From assembly GCA_042138015.1 (NCBI GenBank), contig JBHIVA010000068.1, positions 1-9,855 on the forward strand: a stretch of 9,855 nucleotides of DNA, written 5' to 3'. A model generated the notes under the pieces. The model worked only from the letters and a program-made list of their open reading frames with translations, was not told the origin of the DNA and made no database searches. Source of the DNA: TH1177 sp042138015. GTDB lineage: Archaea > Thermoproteota > Nitrososphaeria > Nitrososphaerales > Nitrososphaeraceae. Positions within the stretch are counted from its first letter, which is position 1, and each line of letters begins with the position of its first letter. This document shows, one piece after another, positions 7,043-9,855 of the stretch. Made by a program: the position numbers and the translations under genes.

Positions 7043-7073
7043 CAATAAATAATATGATTAAATCTAATCAGAC

Positions 7074-8174
7074 TTGTATGATAGATTATATACTAAGCGA
7101 ACCCCAATATTAGAAAAGGTTTTAGCTGGCGAACAATTATCTCATGAAGAAGGCATCCAGTTATTTGAAGAGGATTTTTTCATATTGGGTTCATCTGCTG
7201 ATTATATCCGAAATGTAAAAAAAGGTAACATAGTTAGCTTTGTATCCTCCTATTATCTAAACTATACTAATGTTTGTGCTGCTAGTTGTCCTTTATGCGC
7301 TTTCTATAGAAAAGGAAATGAGGATGATGCGTATACTCTCACTACGCAACAGATTGTTTCCCGTGCTAAATTTGCAATTGAACAAATGGGAGTAACCGAA
7401 TTACATATAGTAGGAGGATTTCATCCAAAACTTGAACTTGATTATTATGAAAAAATGATAAAGAGTATTAAAAAAGAATTTCCTAATGTTAAAATTAAAG
7501 CATTAACCCCTGCTGAAATATTTTTCATATCGAAATTAACGAGAAACTCCATTAAAGAAATTTTAGGTAGATTAAAAAATGCTGGCCTAGATGCGCTTCC
7601 AGGAGGTGGAGCAGAAATCTTTAGCCCTGAAATTAGAAATAAAATCACAAGGGGAAAATGTTCTGGTGATGAGTGGTTAAATACTGCTAGACAAGCTCAT
7701 GAAATAGGATTAAAAACTAATTCAACTATGCTCTTTGGTCATATTGAAAAACCAGAACATATCGTTGATCATATTATAAAGATACGAGACCTACATAAAA
7801 GAACTAAAGGATTTAATACATTCATCCCGTTGAAATTCAGCTTAGATAATACTGAATTAGAAAAGATAGGAGAGATCAGAAGAGAGAGCTCATCAATATA
7901 TGATCTTAGAGTTATTGCAATATCTAGATTATTATTAGCAAATGTTTTAGATAATATTTCAGTTTATTGGGTAGCGTTAGGAAAGAAAATCGGTCAAGTT
8001 GCATTGTCATATGGTGGAAATGACTTTGTTGGTACTGCATTTTCAGAAGAAATTTTTCGAGCTGCAGGAAAAAATAGTGGTACTTCCATTGAAGAATTAG
8101 CATATTTAGCGAGGGAAATAAATAGACAGCCAGCACAAAGAGATACATTTTTTAACATTCTAAAAAAATATTAA
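7074..8174 (+). CDS. mqnE: Aminodeoxyfutalosine synthase (radical SAM)
   Basis: MqnE joins the 5'-deoxyadenosyl group of S-adenosylmethionine to 3-[(1-carboxyvinyl)oxy]benzoate, giving 6-amino-6-deoxyfutalosine. The 366-residue protein has the radical SAM motif C68-X3-C72-X2-C75 (NVCAASCPLCAFYR), HIVGGFHPKL (111-120), IKALTPAEI (141-149) and GLDALPGGGAEIF (171-183). It also has FIPLKFSLDNT (250-260), which is the MqnE form where MqnC has FIPW, then YWVALGKKIGQVALSYGGNDFVGT and a C-terminal QRDTFFNIL. It is a clear paralogue of the adjacent mqnC. The start is TTG; an in-frame TAA lies three codons upstream, and the ATG at 7078 is in another frame. The CofH family was considered, but the GGFHP and FIPL signatures and the neighbouring mqnC and mqnD favour MqnE. 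It is convergent with mqnD. Confidence 0.92.
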   Translation: MYDRLYTKRTPILEKVLAGEQLSHEEGIQLFEEDFFILGSSADYIRNVKKGNIVSFVSSYYLNYTNVCAASCPLCAFYRKGNEDDAYTLTTQQIVSRAKFAIEQMGVTELHIVGGFHPKLELDYYEKMIKSIKKEFPNVKIKALTPAEIFFISKLTRNSIKEILGRLKNAGLDALPGGGAEIFSPEIRNKITRGKCSGDEWLNTARQAHEIGLKTNSTMLFGHIEKPEHIVDHIIKIRDLHKRTKGFNTFIPLKFSLDNTELEKIGEIRRESSSIYDLRVIAISRLLLANVLDNISVYWVALGKKIGQVALSYGGNDFVGTAFSEEIFRAAGKNSGTSIEELAYLAREINRQPAQRDTFFNILKKY

Positions 8175-8212
8175 TTAAAATAAAAATGTGATGTGAACTT
8201 TTTAATTAATAT
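8168..8212. terminator. Bidirectional terminator-like inverted repeat between mqnE and mqnD
   Basis: ATATTAATTAAAA (8168-8180) and TTTTAATTAATAT (8200-8212) are perfect 13-bp reverse complements around a 19-base loop. The repeat begins in the last codons of mqnE and ends three bases before the mqnD stop codon, filling the 41-bp gap between the convergent genes. An oligo-T run is present on each strand at the end of the stem. The position and symmetry suggest shared termination of both transcripts. Confidence 0.5.
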
Positions 8213-8215
8213 GAT

Positions 8216-9043
8216 TTAAGCAAAATTAATTGGAAATGGGGATAACAAATGTTTTTCTGTAGCTAATTTGAATATTTTTGTAATAGCTTTTTTTCCGGTT
8301 TCTCCCATATCGATCGTTATATCATTTACATACATTTTAACAAATTTTAAAATTATATTTTGTGTTTGCCCTCTTGCATACTTCATTGCATAATTTAGAG
8401 CTTCTTCTAGATTATTGAGGCCGTAAATGATAGAATTTTTGAAGATAGTATCAAAATCTTGTATTTGTTTTAATGTTAAAGTTTTACTACTAGCTACATT
8501 TATGCCCAATGGAACTGGTAATCCATTGGTTATAGTATGCCACCATACACCTAAGTCAGTAATTTTATAAAGTTTTAATTGGTCATATGCAATTTGGAGT
8601 TCATGTATTACAACACCCGCATCAACTTCATTATTAACTATTGCATCGGGAATTAAATGAAATGGCATCTCTTTTATTTTTGGACTTGTTAAAAAAAGCG
8701 ACAATAGAAGGTGTGCAGATGTCATTTTTCCTGGAATGGCTATTGTCTTTGTAGATAAGTCTGCTGGCATAATTTTTTTTTTTGAGAGTATAGCAGGACC
8801 GTAATTAATACCAAAACTTCCTCCACCTCTTAAAATAAAATAATCTTTCAAGAATGCATAAGCATGAACAGAAATTGCAGTAACATCTAGCTCGTGATTT
8901 ATCGCACGATTATTAAGTTTTTCTATATCCTCAATAATGTGAGCAATACGAAATTCATTTGAGTTGACTTTTCCACTTGCTAATCCATAAAACATAAAAG
9001 CATCGTCTGAATCTGGAGTATGACCTAAAGTAATATCAATCAT
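8216..9043 (-). CDS. mqnD: 1,4-dihydroxy-6-naphthoate synthase
   Basis: MqnD converts cyclic dehypoxanthinyl futalosine to 1,4-dihydroxy-6-naphthoate, the last specific ring-forming step of the futalosine menaquinone pathway. The 275-residue protein has the periplasmic-binding-protein-like fold motifs of the family: LGHTPDSDDAFMFYGL (6-21) at the N-terminus, the DVTAISVHAYAFL segment (53-65), GGSFGINYGPAIL (74-86), and GVVIHELQIAY (143-153). His147 is the counterpart of the catalytic histidine in the Thermus enzyme. DLGVWWHTITNGLPVPLGIN follows and is also a family hallmark. The length is normal and there is no signal peptide, so it is cytoplasmic. The ATG at 9041-9043 starts directly at the conserved N-terminal motif. 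TATTTATT on the minus strand (9081-9088) implies a leader of about 15 bases. It is divergent from the zinc-ribbon gene (106 bp) and convergent with mqnE. Confidence 0.93.
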   Translation of the reverse strand: MIDITLGHTPDSDDAFMFYGLASGKVNSNEFRIAHIIEDIEKLNNRAINHELDVTAISVHAYAFLKDYFILRGGGSFGINYGPAILSKKKIMPADLSTKTIAIPGKMTSAHLLLSLFLTSPKIKEMPFHLIPDAIVNNEVDAGVVIHELQIAYDQLKLYKITDLGVWWHTITNGLPVPLGINVASSKTLTLKQIQDFDTIFKNSIIYGLNNLEEALNYAMKYARGQTQNIILKFVKMYVNDITIDMGETGKKAITKIFKLATEKHLLSPFPINFA

Positions 9044-9080
9044 ATTTGATTACTACAATCTTCAATCTCAGTTTTTTCTC

Positions 9081-9088
9081 AATAAATA
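9081..9088 (-). promoter_or_regulatory. TATA-like box of mqnD
   Basis: Read on the minus strand this is TATTTATT, centred about 41 bp before the mqnD ATG. That spacing would give a short leader of about 15 bases. It is one of several AT-rich candidates in this divergent region. Confidence 0.35.
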
Positions 9089-9118
9089 CTTTAATATTCA
9101 AAACGTTGCTCTTTAAAA

Positions 9119-9126
9119 TTTATTTA
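9119..9126 (+). promoter_or_regulatory. TATA-like box of the zinc-ribbon membrane protein gene
   Basis: TTTATTTA is centred about 27 bp before the TTG at 9150, which supports a leaderless transcript and the TTG as start. Confidence 0.4.
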
Positions 9127-9149
9127 TTAGATAAACTATATTTTAATTA

Positions 9150-9440
9150 TTGAATAATAATAATTTTATATATCAACAACTAAAATGGATAGCGGTATAT
9201 TTTGTTATTAGTTTTATTATTTCGTTAATAGTACCATTTCCGTACTCTTTAATTGTCATTGTTTTCGTGATTTTGATTATAAGTTTTTATGTTAGAAGAA
9301 GGCAGATGGCAAAATTCAGAGTAGAAAATTTTTCAATGTTCAATTCCAATAAAGTAAATTATTTTTGTATGGTCTGTGGTATGAAACACAATAATATGAT
9401 GTGTCCAAAATGTGGTTCAAAGATGAAAAGAATAGGATAG
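9150..9440 (+). CDS. Small membrane protein with C-terminal zinc ribbon
   Basis: The 96-residue product has two hydrophobic helices at about residues 12-29 and 32-50, joined by a tight turn (PFPYS). A strongly basic stretch, RRRQMAK (49-55), follows, and a C-terminal zinc ribbon is formed by C73-X2-C76 (FCMVCGMKH) and C85-X2-C88 (MCPKCGSKM). By the positive-inside rule both ends face the cytoplasm, so the ribbon would sit at the inner membrane surface. Such two-helix/zinc-ribbon proteins are common in archaea, but their roles are mostly unknown; binding a protein or nucleic acid partner is a guess. The start is TTG, supported by a TATA-like box 27 bp upstream. It is divergent from mqnD and 147 bp before the secreted repeat protein. 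I cannot assign a specific function. Confidence 0.7.
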   Translation: MNNNNFIYQQLKWIAVYFVISFIISLIVPFPYSLIVIVFVILIISFYVRRRQMAKFRVENFSMFNSNKVNYFCMVCGMKHNNMMCPKCGSKMKRIG

Positions 9441-9587
9441 TAAGAATTACAGAAATACAATAATCACAAACAATATCATGAAAGTTTTATCTATAAGTAA
9501 TTTCCATTAAATATACCAGTATTATGATATAGTAACACATTACTTAATCCTAATATAATTTGAAATTTATGAGTATTAGTACTATAA

Positions 9588-9855
9588 TTGCTTAGAAAAA
9601 AAATATACCTTTCATTCTTAGTAAGCTTATTACTATTAGTTGGTGTTAATTTTTCTACATATGATAATTTAGTGTATGGCAAAGATGATGGGGGAAGCAG
9701 TGACAAAGAAAAAGCTAAGGATGATGATGATGGGGGAAGCAGTGACAAAGAAAAAGCTAAGGATGATGATGATGGGGGAAGCAGTGACAAAGAAAAAGCT
9801 AAGGATGATGATGATGGGGGAAGCAGTGACAAAGAAAAAGCTAAGGATGATGATG
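9588..9855 (+). CDS. Secreted Asp/Lys-rich tandem-repeat protein, cut by the window end
   Basis: The frame starts at TTG (9588-9590), directly after an in-frame TAA (9585-9587), and stays open to the edge. The N-terminus is a classic Sec signal peptide: basic MLRKKI, a hydrophobic core at about residues 6-22 (YLSFLVSLLLLVGVNF) and a polar end STYDNLVYG, with possible cleavage after VYG. From residue about 33 the mature part consists of the 14-residue unit DDDDGGSSDKEKAK, starting with a shorter unit with only two Asp. Composition is Asp, Lys, Gly and Ser with no hydrophobic residues, so the region should be disordered and highly charged; cation binding or a cell-wall spacer role is speculation. 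The minus strand of the same repeat is also open (Ser/Leu/Pro-rich), but it lacks a signal or domain and is a shadow. The C-terminal part is outside the window. Confidence 0.75.
   Translation, partial: MLRKKIYLSFLVSLLLLVGVNFSTYDNLVYGKDDGGSSDKEKAKDDDDGGSSDKEKAKDDDDGGSSDKEKAKDDDDGGSSDKEKAKDDD
9684..9855 (+). repeat. Perfect 42-bp tandem repeat within a coding region
   Basis: The repeat unit is four GAT codons followed by the codons for GGSSDKEKAK. The first unit is 36 bp (9684-9719, two GAT codons only). Three full 42-bp copies follow at 9720-9761, 9762-9803 and 9804-9845, and a fifth copy begins at 9846 and is cut by the edge. The copies are identical base for base, including synonymous positions, and the period is a multiple of three, so changes in copy number keep the reading frame. 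Confidence 0.95.

Noticed and set aside
7445..8148. Minus-strand frames opposite mqnE
   Set aside because: They are shadows of an intact radical SAM gene; composition is biased and no domain is visible.
5850..8174. CofG/CofH (F420 biosynthesis) as identity for the two radical SAM genes
   Set aside because: The FIPW/FIPL signatures, the LPGxGAEI context, the C-terminal motifs and the adjacent mqnD point to MqnC and MqnE.
9491..9832. Minus-strand frame of 113 codons rich in Ser, Leu and Pro over the 42-bp repeats
   Set aside because: It is the antisense of the repeat. The plus strand has a signal peptide and a defined start; this frame has no domain, no promoter inside the window and no natural beginning.

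Overview
The window most likely comes from an ammonia-oxidising archaeon of the Nitrososphaeria (Thaumarchaeota), probably the soil Nitrososphaera/Nitrosocosmicus side; the lineage is an inference. The grounds are: an archaeal TFE-beta (RPC34/39-type) transcription factor, a thaumarchaeal-style HMG-CoA synthase for isoprenoid lipids, futalosine-pathway menaquinone genes, very AT-rich DNA, TATA-like boxes about 25-30 bp before most start codons (leaderless or nearly leaderless mRNAs), almost no Shine-Dalgarno sites, and frequent TTG starts.

Layout. Positions 1-387 are AT-rich with no convincing gene. A four-helix membrane protein of unknown function lies at 388-762 (+). A 94-residue orphan protein is at 1081-1365 (-), with a well-placed TATA box. 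The AT-rich stretch after it carries a decayed NHL-repeat fragment at 1794-1913 (-). Next come TFE-beta at 2080-2520 (+), a membrane-anchored LEA14/WHy-like protein at 2552-3070 (-), convergent with it, and a CopD-like four-helix membrane protein at 3179-3679 (+). About 630 bp of empty, very AT-rich DNA follow.

The second half is metabolic. HMG-CoA synthase (mevalonate pathway) is at 4314-5711 (-). Three menaquinone genes follow: mqnC at 5850-6971 (-) and mqnE at 7074-8174 (+), divergent from a shared 102-bp promoter region, then mqnD at 8216-9043 (-), convergent with mqnE across a 13-bp perfect inverted repeat that probably terminates both. MqnE makes aminodeoxyfutalosine, MqnC closes the ring after base removal, and MqnD releases 1,4-dihydroxy-6-naphthoate. 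mqnA and the nucleosidase step are not in the window. HMG-CoA synthase next door supplies the route to the isoprenoid tail and membrane lipids.

The right end has a small two-helix zinc-ribbon protein at 9150-9440 (+) and the start of a secreted protein at 9588 (+) that runs off the edge. The latter has a signal peptide followed by perfect 42-bp tandem repeats encoding the 14-residue unit DDDDGGSSDKEKAK. It starts with TTG directly after a stop codon and is easily missed, because the opposite strand of the repeats is also open.

I see no CRISPR array, tRNA, rRNA, intact mobile element or defence system. The most unusual items are the repeat-bearing secreted protein, the NHL relic and the consistent leaderless/TTG start architecture.
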